Shown here: positions 25,245-34,638 of the stretch, piece after piece
Layout: every line of letters starts with the position of its first letter
How positions within the stretch are numbered: the first letter of the stretch is position 1
Position numbers and translations under genes: made by a program
Notes under the pieces: model-generated
What the model saw: the letters and a program-made list of their open reading frames with translations, nothing else
The model's database searches: none
Told to the model about the DNA's origin: nothing
Origin: JASLCR01 sp964407405
Lineage (GTDB): Bacteria > Patescibacteriota > Saccharimonadia > Saccharimonadales > Saccharimonadaceae
Reading direction: 5' to 3'
DNA: 64,000 nucleotides
Assembly: GCA_964407405.1 (NCBI GenBank)
Contig: CAYOVH010000002.1
Location: forward strand, 186,001-250,000

Positions 25245-26357
25245 ATGATCATTGCTTGGATTATCTGTCTGGTGTCGATAACAGTCTCGATATTGGTTGC
25301 TATTAGCCTACTGACTGCTACTGGAAAGTACAAATGGAAGGCTGCCAGCACGGATGTACCCAGTGTTTCGATATGTATTCCCGCGAGAAATGAGGCCCAT
25401 GCCTTGGCAGATTGCCTGGAGCGTGTGCTGGCGAGTGACTATGAGAAGCTGGAGATTCTGGTACTTGACGATAACTCAAAGGATGAGACTTCAAACCTTA
25501 TCAAGTCATTTGCCCATGCCGGAGTTCGTTTTATACCCGGGAAAGCTCTGCCGGATGGTTGGCTGGGTAAAAATCATGCATTAGAGCAATTGGCGCGCGA
25601 GGCCAGCGGCGATGTCATCGTCTTCATGGATGTCGACACAAAAATTAGTGTGAAGACAGTTAGTGCGCTTGTGTCGGCTATGGATTCTGGAGTGCAGATG
25701 GCGGCAGTTTTACCTCAGCGGGCTGACATTCCGCGACTCAGCGCATTACTTGGGCATTTGCGATATTTTTGGGAGCTTATTTTGCCCGGCGTTCCGTCGT
25801 CAAGCGCCCTCTGGGCTATTCGAAGAGAAGTCATTTTGGAAAAGATGAATGGCTTTTCACCTTTGGCCACTCATGCGCAGCCGGAGCGAGAATTGGCAAT
25901 TATTCTTCAAAAGACGAACGGGTATAAATGCTTAATGGATGCTTCTGGTCTAGGTGTCTATTACGAAAAACGATGGGCGTCGCAGCGAGAGACATCAACG
26001 CGTCTTTTGTGGCCGCTATTTGTCAGTCGAATCTCGGCAGGGATTATCGCATTTGGGTGTTTGATCGCTTGGACCGCAAGTGTGATATCGATTGGATTTT
26101 ATGCCCTATGGCCCCAGACTTTATGGCTCTATATCGTTACGTGGGCATTTGGAGGCGTGGCGTACGGGCTTTACCTGCGACGAATGTGGATACGCGGCTG
26201 GCTACTTGGTGCTCTTCTATGGCCGGTGATTGTTTTGCAGGAGATGAGCTTCTTGCTTACTAGTATGTATAGATATGCAACTAAGACAGTTGTGTGGAAG
26301 GGCCGCTCTGTTACTGGTGCGACGGAGAATCAGACGTATTTGACGCTAGATGAGTAA
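25245..26357 (+). CDS. GT2-family glycosyltransferase, membrane-bound
   Basis: 370 residues. TM1 is at about 2-24. The GT-A domain has PSVSICIPARNEAHALADCL, the EILVLDDNSKDET metal/nucleotide motif and VIVFMDVDTK. C-terminal TMs run from about 265 to 345. The architecture matches CrtQ/HpnB-like transferases that act on lipids; the acceptor is unknown. TACTAT at 25231-25236, eight bases before the ATG, implies a leaderless mRNA. Its end overlaps the opposing kinase gene by 47 bases. Confidence 0.85.
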   Translation: MIIAWIICLVSITVSILVAISLLTATGKYKWKAASTDVPSVSICIPARNEAHALADCLERVLASDYEKLEILVLDDNSKDETSNLIKSFAHAGVRFIPGKALPDGWLGKNHALEQLAREASGDVIVFMDVDTKISVKTVSALVSAMDSGVQMAAVLPQRADIPRLSALLGHLRYFWELILPGVPSSSALWAIRREVILEKMNGFSPLATHAQPERELAIILQKTNGYKCLMDASGLGVYYEKRWASQRETSTRLLWPLFVSRISAGIIAFGCLIAWTASVISIGFYALWPQTLWLYIVTWAFGGVAYGLYLRRMWIRGWLLGALLWPVIVLQEMSFLLTSMYRYATKTVVWKGRSVTGATENQTYLTLDE

Positions 26358-27978
26358 CATCTGTGTACTTTGGCAACACGAAGCTGAATGTAGATCCATG
26401 ATTAAGTCGACTTTTGACAGCAATAGTTGTACCGAGTTTCTTCGCAAGCTTTACGGCGACATAGAGGCCTAGGCCAGTACCGTTTGTTTCGCGAGTACGA
26501 TAGTCCTCGGCACGGTAAAATTTTTGGAAGATTTTGATCTGATCGGTTTTTGATATACCAATACCAGTGTCTTCGATAGCAAAAGTGATTTCATCATTTT
26601 TGGCTTGGACATGAAAGGTGACGTGGCCCTTTTTGGTGTACTTGATAGCATTGGTGATAAAATCCTGGAGCAGCTCTTCAAGATAAAGGCGGCTAACATT
26701 GACGTTGCCTGGATGCCCAACAATCGAAAGATTGAACGATAGTCCCCTCTTTTGTGCTTGCTCGGTATACTTATCGTGAAGATCATGGGCCATTTTTGTG
26801 ACATTGATGACCTCGGCGCTATCGGCAACACCGCGTTCGGCTCGTGAAAGCGTACTGAGGTCATTCACCATCTTAGATAAGAAAATTATCTGGTCATGGG
26901 CAAGTGTAAATGTCTTGATGACAGCCTCTGTGTCTAGGGTAGATTGGTCAAAGATTACTCTGGCGTTATCAATTGCCCCTTCTGCAACAGCAATTGGCGT
27001 CCTAAGTTCGTGACTGACGACGCTAATAAATTCGTCTCGCTCTTCTTCAAGACTTTTCGCCTTTGTGACGTCACGAATAATGATGACGTAGCCATAGGAG
27101 TCTTCTTTGACTTTAGCATGTTCGGAGCTGGCGCGAATTGGTGCGTAGGTGATTTCTAGGCGCATTTCTTCTTCTCCAATAGTTGCCACAAATCCATCTT
27201 CGATTGTGACGCTGCGTGCTTCGTGTAGGAGCGGAACGAGATGAGTGGGTGTGTCATCCAACTTGAGCTTGAGGACATCATCGATTTGCTGGCCGTCTAG
27301 CCCGGTGTTGGTATCCAGTAGATTGAGGGCGGCTGCATTATACACTTCGATGGTACCTTTTTCGTCGGTGCTGATGACAGCATCAGCGAGATTATTGACG
27401 AGCGTCAGGATGCGATCACGCTGCAGAGCCTCGCCTTTCTGGCTGGCAGCAAGTGCGATGTGGTCAATGCCCTTTATTTGACTGATGACGATTGCTGCCA
27501 CAGCAACCAGCAGCGTTGCTATACCTTGCGTTAGGTTGTAGGGCAATAGGTGGGCATTTTCGGGTATTATAATGCCGTCAATCAGTAGTACGCTTAGGAA
27601 ACACGCGATACTGATCAAAATACCAGTGTATGAAAAATAGACGAAGCTTGCCAGGTAAAGCAAGGCCCAGGCGCACAAGAAAGGAGCTGACACGCCAGAT
27701 ATCAGCAAAACATACAACGCTGCGAATACATGGTGTAGCCCGGTATAAATGGCCATTCTAAGAGGTGTTGTCGCCAGATGAGTGAATTGATAGATCGAAA
27801 AGGCCACCCACGTGCTCATGAGAGAAATAAATATGGCGATGCTGTGATAGTTTTCGCTTTGAATTACGCCTGCTGCAACAAAGACTCCGTAGACTAAGAG
27901 TAATAGCGAACCAGCGAGTGCTATGCCGCTCATTTTTTTCAAAATCTGATGACTGTAGAGTGCCCCGCCCTTTTTCAT
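26311..27978 (-). CDS. Membrane sensor histidine kinase with PAS domain (orphan)
   Basis: 555 residues. Six to seven TMs (about 15-165), a helical linker, a PAS domain (about 180-300, RILTLVNNLADAVISTDEKG), then HisKA with SHELRTPIAVAEG and a HATPase with NAIKYTKKGHV, IEDTGIGIS, FQKFYRAED and GTGLGLYVAVKLAKKLG. No response regulator is adjacent; the partner must be elsewhere or is the regulator at 2.9 kb. TGATATACT lies about nine bases before the ATG. Confidence 0.9.
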   Translation of the reverse strand: MKKGGALYSHQILKKMSGIALAGSLLLLVYGVFVAAGVIQSENYHSIAIFISLMSTWVAFSIYQFTHLATTPLRMAIYTGLHHVFAALYVLLISGVSAPFLCAWALLYLASFVYFSYTGILISIACFLSVLLIDGIIIPENAHLLPYNLTQGIATLLVAVAAIVISQIKGIDHIALAASQKGEALQRDRILTLVNNLADAVISTDEKGTIEVYNAAALNLLDTNTGLDGQQIDDVLKLKLDDTPTHLVPLLHEARSVTIEDGFVATIGEEEMRLEITYAPIRASSEHAKVKEDSYGYVIIIRDVTKAKSLEEERDEFISVVSHELRTPIAVAEGAIDNARVIFDQSTLDTEAVIKTFTLAHDQIIFLSKMVNDLSTLSRAERGVADSAEVINVTKMAHDLHDKYTEQAQKRGLSFNLSIVGHPGNVNVSRLYLEELLQDFITNAIKYTKKGHVTFHVQAKNDEITFAIEDTGIGISKTDQIKIFQKFYRAEDYRTRETNGTGLGLYVAVKLAKKLGTTIAVKSRLNHGSTFSFVLPKYTDVTHLASNTSDSPSHQ

Positions 27979-28006
27979 GCTGGGCTTAGTATATCATAAA
28001 CAGGAG

Positions 28007-28696
28007 CTAGATAGCGGTAGGTGTTTCTTGTTTGAGGCGCTTGCGGTGCTGCTTGAATTCCGGATCGCAGCTTTCGACAAGTTGCCAGAATGTTTGACTG
28101 TGATTCATCTCTCGGGTATGGCATAGCTCGTGAAGTAACACATAATCGATCAGCTCAAAATCCAGCTTCATGAGTGCAATGTTGAGGCTGATCGTTCCAT
28201 TTGAACTGCAACTCCCCCATCTGGTCGAGGCATGAGAAAAACGTGCCCGCAAGTAGGAGAAGCTATACATGTTGGCCAGGTATGAGAGACGTTTTGGTAG
28301 ATAGCTCTTTGCTTCTTTGCGCAAGGCAGTGATAAAGACGGGTTGCAGTGTATCAATCACCGATGAATCACTGAGCTGTAGCTGCTCAGGAAGTGAGAGA
28401 TAAATAACTCGGCCGCGAATCGTGGCCTCAAGACGACCGGTATGTCGTATCTCCAGATGGTGGCTTTTACCGATCTGCATGCCTTGGGTGATTATCAAGT
28501 TGTGTCGCGGGGCAAGCATAGAGCGAATGTCTCCTCTAGAGGTAGCGACGAGGCGTTTGGCCATGAAGACCGGTGCATACATAGGCATACTAATACGAAG
28601 TGTGCCACTTGGAGCAACAGAAAGCTTGATATTTTTAGCTAGTTTTGAACGCCGAATCGTGATCTCGCCGAATTCGCTGTCGTGAAAAACAGCCAT
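28007..28696 (-). CDS. YgjP/WLM-type zinc metallopeptidase-like protein
   Basis: 229 residues. A beta-rich N-terminal half precedes FSHASTRWGSCSSNGTISLN, the signature of this family, and the zinc motif HELCH followed by TREMNHSQTFWQLV with the third ligand. Cellular role of the family is poorly known. It lies seven bases downstream of the ATPase gene and is probably cotranscribed with it. Confidence 0.88.
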   Translation of the reverse strand: MAVFHDSEFGEITIRRSKLAKNIKLSVAPSGTLRISMPMYAPVFMAKRLVATSRGDIRSMLAPRHNLIITQGMQIGKSHHLEIRHTGRLEATIRGRVIYLSLPEQLQLSDSSVIDTLQPVFITALRKEAKSYLPKRLSYLANMYSFSYLRARFSHASTRWGSCSSNGTISLNIALMKLDFELIDYVLLHELCHTREMNHSQTFWQLVESCDPEFKQHRKRLKQETPTAI

Positions 28697-28702
28697 TGTA
28701 AG

Positions 28703-29248
28703 TTACCGTACCGTTGTTGATCCCGGTCGCCGGGGAGTTACTCGAGAGGCAGTTGCGGCACGCGAGGCAACAATTCGCTTCAGGACAGTTTTTACCTGAG
28801 ATGCATAGGTATGACGGCCGCTGATGACAAGGGCTTTTTCACTGGCGTGTGGTGCGTCAAATTGACTTGCTTCGTCTTCAAAGAATCCTTCATCGTGTCC
28901 GCTTCGCAGAGCTCGTTGCTTGGCAATGTCACGTTCGGTCTGCACCCACACCGTGACGGGTTCGTAGCCTTTTTTGCGGAGATATTTATTGAATTCCAGA
29001 CGCTCTTTGTAGTTTGAGCTGCCAGCATCGATAATGAGTGATTGCTTGGTCTTGAGTAGCTCGTCGATAAAGAGGTAGACTAGCTCCAGTCCAGCGGTGT
29101 CATCGGAGCCGCGTGTAGCAATAAAATTGATATCAACAACAGGCGTATTGAATATCTCTGAAAATTTCTTCGAAAAGTGAGTTTTGCCACTGCCTGGAAT
29201 CCCGACCATGACAATAGCATGCTGCTGCAGAAGACTGAGGGATGTCAT
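28703..29248 (-). CDS. AAA-type P-loop kinase/ATPase
   Basis: 181 residues. Walker A GIPGSGKTHFSKKF and a DxxA/Asp region (LIIDAGSSNYKERLEFNKYL) mark a zeta-toxin/polynucleotide-kinase-like P-loop kinase (AAA_33 type). The substrate is unknown. No antitoxin-like partner is adjacent. The extended -10 TGG-TATACT at 29255-29260 lies six bases before the ATG, so the message is leaderless. Confidence 0.8.
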   Translation of the reverse strand: MTSLSLLQQHAIVMVGIPGSGKTHFSKKFSEIFNTPVVDINFIATRGSDDTAGLELVYLFIDELLKTKQSLIIDAGSSNYKERLEFNKYLRKKGYEPVTVWVQTERDIAKQRALRSGHDEGFFEDEASQFDAPHASEKALVISGRHTYASQVKTVLKRIVASRAATASRVTPRRPGSTTVR

Positions 29249-29266
29249 GAAAATAGTATACCAAAA

Positions 29267-29926
29267 TTATGAACTACTGTCGCTGCCAAGCTCGAGAAGT
29301 GTATTGATGAGCTCGTCATGCCCCAGATGTTCTGTGTCGATATGGTCATGCTGGGCCGTGAAGTATCCTTGGATAATCCGTTTTAGATAGAGGGCGTCTT
29401 TGCGCCAAAAATAGTTGATGACAAAATGATCGGTCGAATTCATGACGCGTGATGAAATCGTCAGTGAGCCAAAGAGAGGCCCGATACTACAGGCGACGTT
29501 GAGAATATCATCGATACGAATACTGATCACGTCTGCCGACCAGAAAAAGGTACGCTTTATGATAGTGATATTTGTACGATCGACAGTAACTGTGTCAGGG
29601 AAAATATTTACGGGGAGAATAACAGTGCTGGCTGTAGCTAAGACCTCGTGAGAGCGTCGCACGACTTCGTCAATATCAGGCTCGTCAGCTTTCTTGACGG
29701 CTATTTTCTTGCCAAAAAGTAATCTATCTGGACTGATGGCGGGCTTGCGTGCTTTTGGTTTGGGCCGACTTGTGTCATTTTTGATGAATTTCCATGTGAC
29801 GTCCAGTGTCTTCGTAGCGGTGCGTCCGAGTTTTCTGCTCTGGCGCATCAAGAGTTCATATGGGTTTGCGCGCGCAGCGTCGTCCGTTACCGTTCGCGGG
29901 GCATTGTCTGCTCGTTCTTCCTGCAT
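29267..29926 (-). CDS. Hypothetical protein with C-terminal PH-like domain
   Basis: About 219 residues from ATG 29926, preceded by a GGAGGTGTG ribosome-binding region. The N-terminal 90 residues are basic and likely disordered. Residues about 125-205 alternate beta-strands (TVDRTNITIIKRTFF, VISIRIDDILNVACSIG, GSLTISSRVM) and end in a helix, as in bacterial PH domains. An upstream in-frame extension would overlap the tRNA-Trp region and was rejected. Confidence 0.6.
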   Translation of the reverse strand: MQEERADNAPRTVTDDAARANPYELLMRQSRKLGRTATKTLDVTWKFIKNDTSRPKPKARKPAISPDRLLFGKKIAVKKADEPDIDEVVRRSHEVLATASTVILPVNIFPDTVTVDRTNITIIKRTFFWSADVISIRIDDILNVACSIGPLFGSLTISSRVMNSTDHFVINYFWRKDALYLKRIIQGYFTAQHDHIDTEHLGHDELINTLLELGSDSSS

Positions 29927-30061
29927 CGCACACACCTCCGTTATGCTACTTCTATTGTAGCATACTCCATCTGAGTGGTTCCTGAAATTACCTCCAAGAG
30001 CCGAGCAGGTAGTTCGCAACTGTAGGAACCATGGAGTATGAGTAAGTATTTCAAATAATCC

Positions 30062-30138
30062 TGGCAGGAGTGGAGGGACTTGAACCCCCGACACCCGGTT
30101 TTGGAGACCGGTGCTCTAGCCACCTGAGCTACACTCCT
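30062..30138 (-). tRNA. tRNA-Trp(CCA)
   Basis: Cloverleaf with acceptor AGGAGTG/CACTCCT, anticodon stem CCGGT/ACCGG with loop CTCCAAA (anticodon CCA), T-loop TTCAAGT and encoded CCA end. Confidence 0.95.
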
Positions 30139-30191
30139 ATCGGTACCCATTGTAGCACATTAGGTTACCACATTTACCTCGTAAAACAAGG

Positions 30192-30221
30192 TTGACGTAC
30201 AACCATAAGCGACTCTATACT
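30192..30221 (+). promoter_or_regulatory. Promoter of the GT4-GH57-GH15 operon
   Basis: -35 TTGACG (30192-30197), an 18-base spacer and -10 TATACT (30216-30221). The leader of about 22 nucleotides contains GAGAGGTGG, so this operon, unlike many neighbours, is translated from a Shine-Dalgarno site. Confidence 0.8.
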
Positions 30222-30249
30222 GTAGTTAGAATAAAAAGCGAGAGGTGGA

Positions 30250-31476
30250 ATGAACATACTCATGCTCGGGTGGGAGCTCCCGCCACATAACAGCGGTGGT
30301 TTAGGGGTAGCATGCTATCACATGTCAAAAGCGTTGGCCCAAAAGGGCGCTGCGATTGATTTTGTTGTGCCGTATCGGGCTGAACATCCGAATGTGTCTT
30401 TTATGCGTGTTCATGCAGCGACTGAACTCTCGCCACTACACCACTATGGATTTGGGGTGTACGATACGTATGACGAGTCGATCGAGTATCGGGACCATAT
30501 GGGAGAACTGAGCTTGCGTGATATACAGGCACGCTATGTTACCTTTGTCGAAGAGTTCGTGGCCGATTCGGACTATGACGCAATCCATGTCCATGATTGG
30601 TTGACTATGGAGGCTGGCATGCGAGTGAAAGAATTGACTGGCAAGCCACTCGTCGCCCACGTGCATGCGACGGAATTTGATCGCTCTGGCGGTAGCTATG
30701 GTAATCCGCTCGTTCATGAGATCGAATACGACGGGCTTATGATGGCCGACCGGATCATCGCGGTGAGCGAGCTGACCAAGCAACTCATCATCAAGCACTA
30801 TCATATTCCAGCGGACAAGATAGAGGTCATACACAACGGTCTCGATATCGATAGCTTGGCTGGTTTTGAGTATGACTGGCGTACGTATCACTATCTTGAG
30901 GAGCTGAAGAATCACGGGCATACCGTGGTTGCAACCGTTACACGTTTTACTATCCAGAAAGGACTTATCTATCTCATGCGTGCTGCAGCTCGCGCGTCTG
31001 AAAAGCACGACAAGTTGGTCTTTTTGTTTGCGGGAGACGGTGAGCAGCGCGATGAGCTATTGAGATTGTCAGCTGAATTGGGGATATCTGACAAAGTGTT
31101 CTTTACTGGATTCGTTCGCGGCAAGCAATGGCGTGATGCCTATAAGGTGGCAGATGTCTTTGTGATGAGTTCGGTTAGTGAACCATTTGGTATTACGGCA
31201 CTCGAGGCAGCTTACTACGAAGATGCAGTGATTTTGACAAAACAGTCAGGCGTCGGCGAAGCGCTTCATAATGTTTTGCGCTATGATTTTTGGGATGTCG
31301 ACAGGTTAGCCGATCAGCTTGTTGCTGTGGCGACCTCCCCTGCCCTGCGAGAAACATTGAAGGAAAATGTCAGAGCTGAATACACGCGGCTATCGTGGCA
31401 CAAAGTAGCTGATCGTTGCTTGGAACTCTATCATCAGTTGCGTCCGCACGTACCCATTTCAGGAGCGCATACATGA
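30250..31476 (+). CDS. GT4-family glycosyltransferase (glycogen-synthase-like)
   Basis: 408 residues. The N-terminal Rossmann fold has MLGWELPPHNSGGLGVACYH (the donor glycine loop) and HVHDWLTMEAG. The C-terminal fold has FTIQKGLIYLMRAA, FLFAGDGEQRDELL and SEPFGITALEAAYYEDAVILT with the catalytic Glu pair. Relatives include alpha-glucan synthases of the GT4 clade. It is the first gene of an operon with GH57 and GH15 enzymes, so synthesis or remodelling of an intracellular alpha-glucan is likely. Confidence 0.9.
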   Translation: MNILMLGWELPPHNSGGLGVACYHMSKALAQKGAAIDFVVPYRAEHPNVSFMRVHAATELSPLHHYGFGVYDTYDESIEYRDHMGELSLRDIQARYVTFVEEFVADSDYDAIHVHDWLTMEAGMRVKELTGKPLVAHVHATEFDRSGGSYGNPLVHEIEYDGLMMADRIIAVSELTKQLIIKHYHIPADKIEVIHNGLDIDSLAGFEYDWRTYHYLEELKNHGHTVVATVTRFTIQKGLIYLMRAAARASEKHDKLVFLFAGDGEQRDELLRLSAELGISDKVFFTGFVRGKQWRDAYKVADVFVMSSVSEPFGITALEAAYYEDAVILTKQSGVGEALHNVLRYDFWDVDRLADQLVAVATSPALRETLKENVRAEYTRLSWHKVADRCLELYHQLRPHVPISGAHT

Positions 31477-32696
31477 GCACACATGGTTTAGTGTTGTACC
31501 TTCATGTTCACCAGCCATGGCGAGTCAAACCATATTCAGTATTTGATATTGCGGGTGATCATCAGTACTTCAATAGTACCGAAGGTGATATGAACAATCG
31601 GGCGATCATAGAAAAAGTTTCTGAAAAAGCCTATCGTCCAATGAATCGGGCACTTCTCGAACTGCTCCAAGGGTACCCGGAATTCAAGTTGTCACTCAGC
31701 ATTACTGGTACATTTTTGGATCAGGCAGAGGCATGGGCACCAGATGTTGTCGATGACTTTAAGAAATTGGTTGCAACCGGACGTGTTGAGATTGTGGCTG
31801 AAACATATGAGCATAGCTTAGCCTTTTTCTTTAGCCGAGATGAGTTTGAAGCACAGGTCAAAAAGCATAAAGAGCGGGTTGAAGAGCTTTTTGGTGTCAC
31901 GCCAACTGCGTTTCGTAATACAGAGTTGGCTTACAATGATGATCTGGCACGTTGGGCGGACGACGCCGGCTACAAGGCTATCCTCGCCGAGGGTTGGGGT
32001 CCGATGCTGGGTTGGCGAAGTCCCAACTATGTCTATCGACCACCTGAAACAAAGAATATCAAGCTACTTTTAAAGAATTATCAGCTTAGTGATGATCTAG
32101 CCTTCCGCTTTGGCGATAAAAGTTGGAGCGGGTATCCGCTGACAGTCGATAGGTATAGTGAGTGGCTTCGCGATGCAACGCATGACGGCTCGATTGTAAA
32201 TCTTCTCATGGACTATGAAACCTTTGGTGAACATCAGTGGGAAGATACGGGGATATTTGATTTCTTCAAGGGGTTGATTGGCAATTGGGCCGAGCGTCCA
32301 GATCGCACATTCTATACTGTGACAGAAGCCGCTGACACGTTTGAAGCGGTTGATGAAGTAAGCGCGCCACGTACAGTGACATGGGCCGATACCGAGCGAG
32401 ATCTCACTGCGTGGCTCGGTAATGCCATGCAGCACGAAGCGATGCGGCACCTGTATGCACTCGAGCACGACGTCTTGCATTCTGGCGACAATGATCTCAT
32501 TGATGATTGGCGCAAATTGCAGACATCGGATCACGCCTACTATATGTGCACGAAATGGTTTAATGATGGTGATGTGCATGCATATTTTAGCCCGTACAAT
32601 TCCCCGTACGATGCCTTTATGTATTATATGAATGCGATTCGCGACCTTAGGTTCCGTCTTGTAAGTGATCTACGCATAGGAGGACCGCGTGGCTAG
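31473..32696 (+). CDS. Glycoside hydrolase family 57 (alpha-glucan-active)
   Basis: 407 residues. The family start VLYLHVHQPWR, the catalytic nucleophile region (RVEIVAETYEHSLAFFFS) and the acid/base region LLMDYETFGEHQW are present. GH57 enzymes include alpha-amylases, branching enzymes and 4-alpha-glucanotransferases; which one cannot be said. The ATG overlaps the GT4 stop (ATGA), and the end overlaps the GH15 start by eight bases, so all three are translationally coupled. Confidence 0.92.
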   Translation: MSTHGLVLYLHVHQPWRVKPYSVFDIAGDHQYFNSTEGDMNNRAIIEKVSEKAYRPMNRALLELLQGYPEFKLSLSITGTFLDQAEAWAPDVVDDFKKLVATGRVEIVAETYEHSLAFFFSRDEFEAQVKKHKERVEELFGVTPTAFRNTELAYNDDLARWADDAGYKAILAEGWGPMLGWRSPNYVYRPPETKNIKLLLKNYQLSDDLAFRFGDKSWSGYPLTVDRYSEWLRDATHDGSIVNLLMDYETFGEHQWEDTGIFDFFKGLIGNWAERPDRTFYTVTEAADTFEAVDEVSAPRTVTWADTERDLTAWLGNAMQHEAMRHLYALEHDVLHSGDNDLIDDWRKLQTSDHAYYMCTKWFNDGDVHAYFSPYNSPYDAFMYYMNAIRDLRFRLVSDLRIGGPRG

Positions 32697-34638
32697 GCCG
32701 ATAGTTCTTTCAAATGGCGAACTTCATATCGGTTTGAACAATTTCGGGCTTGTACACGATTTTTATTTTCCTTATGTGGGATTAGAGAATCATTCGGCGG
32801 GTCAAAATATGCGGCACAAGGTCGGTGTATGGGTTGATGACCAGTTGTCCTGGTTGGACGACGGGTCGTGGGATATTCGTTTTCAAAGTGCCGATGAAGC
32901 CTTGATCGGGCACGTCAGAGCAAAACATAAAGATTTGCAAGTTGTCGTTGAATTTGATGATTTTGTTGGTGCTAGTGATAATCTTTTTTTCAGGAATATT
33001 CATGTCATCAATCTAGCGCCAGGGCGACGCGACATTCGATTGTTTATGCATCAGGCATTTGTCATCGGTGATTCGCGTAGCAATACGGATACGGCGCAGT
33101 ATTTGCCGAGTTCTGATGCCCTGCTCCACTATCACGGTCGGCGTGCATTTGTCATCGGTGGACGCAAACAAGATGGTCAGCCCTTTGACCAGCATGCGAT
33201 TGGTCTGTTTGGTATTGAGGGCCACGAAGGAACGTGGCGCGATGCTGAGGATGGAGAACTTTCCAATGGCAATATTGAACATGGTAGAGTTGATTCGACT
33301 GTCAGATTTCGATTTGAGATTGATGGGCAGAACTCAAGCCGGGCCCACTATTGGGTGGCGGCAGGTACGTCAACACGTGAGGCCTTGATTCTCAATAGGA
33401 CTGTTCAGGAAAAAGGTCTGGATGACTTTTTGCAATCAACAATTGAATGGTGGCATAAATGGCTCGCACCAGTTCTTGAGACAGCCGAAAAGATACCTCG
33501 CGAGCATCGTGACGGATTGATCAAGGGAGCGATGATCATAAAATCGCACATTGATAATCGCGGCGCGGTAATCGCCAGTACAGATACGGCAATGTTGAAC
33601 TATTCGCGCGATGCCTACGGCTATTGCTGGCCACGCGACGGTGCCTACTGCCTGTGGCCGTTTATTCGGATGGGCTATCGGGACGAACCAAAAAAGTTCT
33701 TTGAATTTTGTGCCGATGTACTGCATCCGCGCGGCTATTTGATGCACAAATATCAGGCCGATGGTGCACTTGGGAGCAGCTGGCATCCCTACGTACACGA
33801 GTACGAAAACGGCGAAGTCACGGCCCCTCCGATTCAAGAAGATGAAACGGCTATCGTGCTATTTATGTTTGCTCAGTTCTATCAAATCCAAGGAGATAAG
33901 GCGCTGCTCGAAGAATTCTATGAGCCGTTTATCAAAAAAATGGCGAACTTCATGGCAACCAATCTCCAAAGTAGCACAGGATTGCCGCGTGCCAGTTATG
34001 ATCTGTGGGAGGAAGTGTTCTTGACGACCACTTACACGACGTCTCTCGTCTATGCCGCGCTGCTCGCCGCAGCCGATCTTGCTGATGTCGTTAATGACAA
34101 AAACAATGCTGTTCGCTGGCGAAGTGTTGCCGAGGATATCCGTAGTGCCGCTACGAAGCACCTCTACAATAAAGACCTTGGCCACTTTAGAAAAGGCCTC
34201 ATCTCCGTAAAGGGCACGGTGACATATGACGATACGCTTGATTGCTCAAGCTTCTTTGGTGCGTTTATGTACGGTCTTTTTGATGCTGGTAGCGAAGAGA
34301 TTACTTCTACTCTCGAGGCGATTCATCGTGTATTAGGCGATGATGCGCAGCCCGGGCTGCCAAGGTACGAGAACGATAGTTACCAACGAGAAGATGGACG
34401 TCCAAGCAACTGGTGGTTTATCTGTAGTCTGTGGGTGGCGCAGTATTATCTTGAAGTTGGAAAAAGATCGGATGCCGAAGCGATTCTTGAATGGGTGCGA
34501 TCCAAACGGACATCTACTGGTATGCTGACCGAACAGATAAGTCCGGTAACTGGAGAAGTGTTGTCAGTATCACCGCTAGCCTGGAGTGAGGCCGAGTATC
34601 TCGCGACGTTACTTGATCTTATCCCGGAGATTGACTAG
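32689..34638 (+). CDS. Glycoside hydrolase family 15 (glucoamylase/trehalase-like)
   Basis: 649 residues from GTG 32689 preceded by AGGAGG. The N-terminal beta-sandwich (1-about 270) is followed by the (alpha/alpha)6 barrel. Catalytic and binding motifs are YGYCWPRDGAYCLWPF, SYDLWEEVFLTTTYT (general acid) and SPLAWSEAEYLATLLDL (general base). No signal peptide is visible, so it acts in the cytoplasm, releasing glucose from alpha-glucans or trehalose. Third gene of the operon. Confidence 0.93.
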   Translation: MARPIVLSNGELHIGLNNFGLVHDFYFPYVGLENHSAGQNMRHKVGVWVDDQLSWLDDGSWDIRFQSADEALIGHVRAKHKDLQVVVEFDDFVGASDNLFFRNIHVINLAPGRRDIRLFMHQAFVIGDSRSNTDTAQYLPSSDALLHYHGRRAFVIGGRKQDGQPFDQHAIGLFGIEGHEGTWRDAEDGELSNGNIEHGRVDSTVRFRFEIDGQNSSRAHYWVAAGTSTREALILNRTVQEKGLDDFLQSTIEWWHKWLAPVLETAEKIPREHRDGLIKGAMIIKSHIDNRGAVIASTDTAMLNYSRDAYGYCWPRDGAYCLWPFIRMGYRDEPKKFFEFCADVLHPRGYLMHKYQADGALGSSWHPYVHEYENGEVTAPPIQEDETAIVLFMFAQFYQIQGDKALLEEFYEPFIKKMANFMATNLQSSTGLPRASYDLWEEVFLTTTYTTSLVYAALLAAADLADVVNDKNNAVRWRSVAEDIRSAATKHLYNKDLGHFRKGLISVKGTVTYDDTLDCSSFFGAFMYGLFDAGSEEITSTLEAIHRVLGDDAQPGLPRYENDSYQREDGRPSNWWFICSLWVAQYYLEVGKRSDAEAILEWVRSKRTSTGMLTEQISPVTGEVLSVSPLAWSEAEYLATLLDLIPEID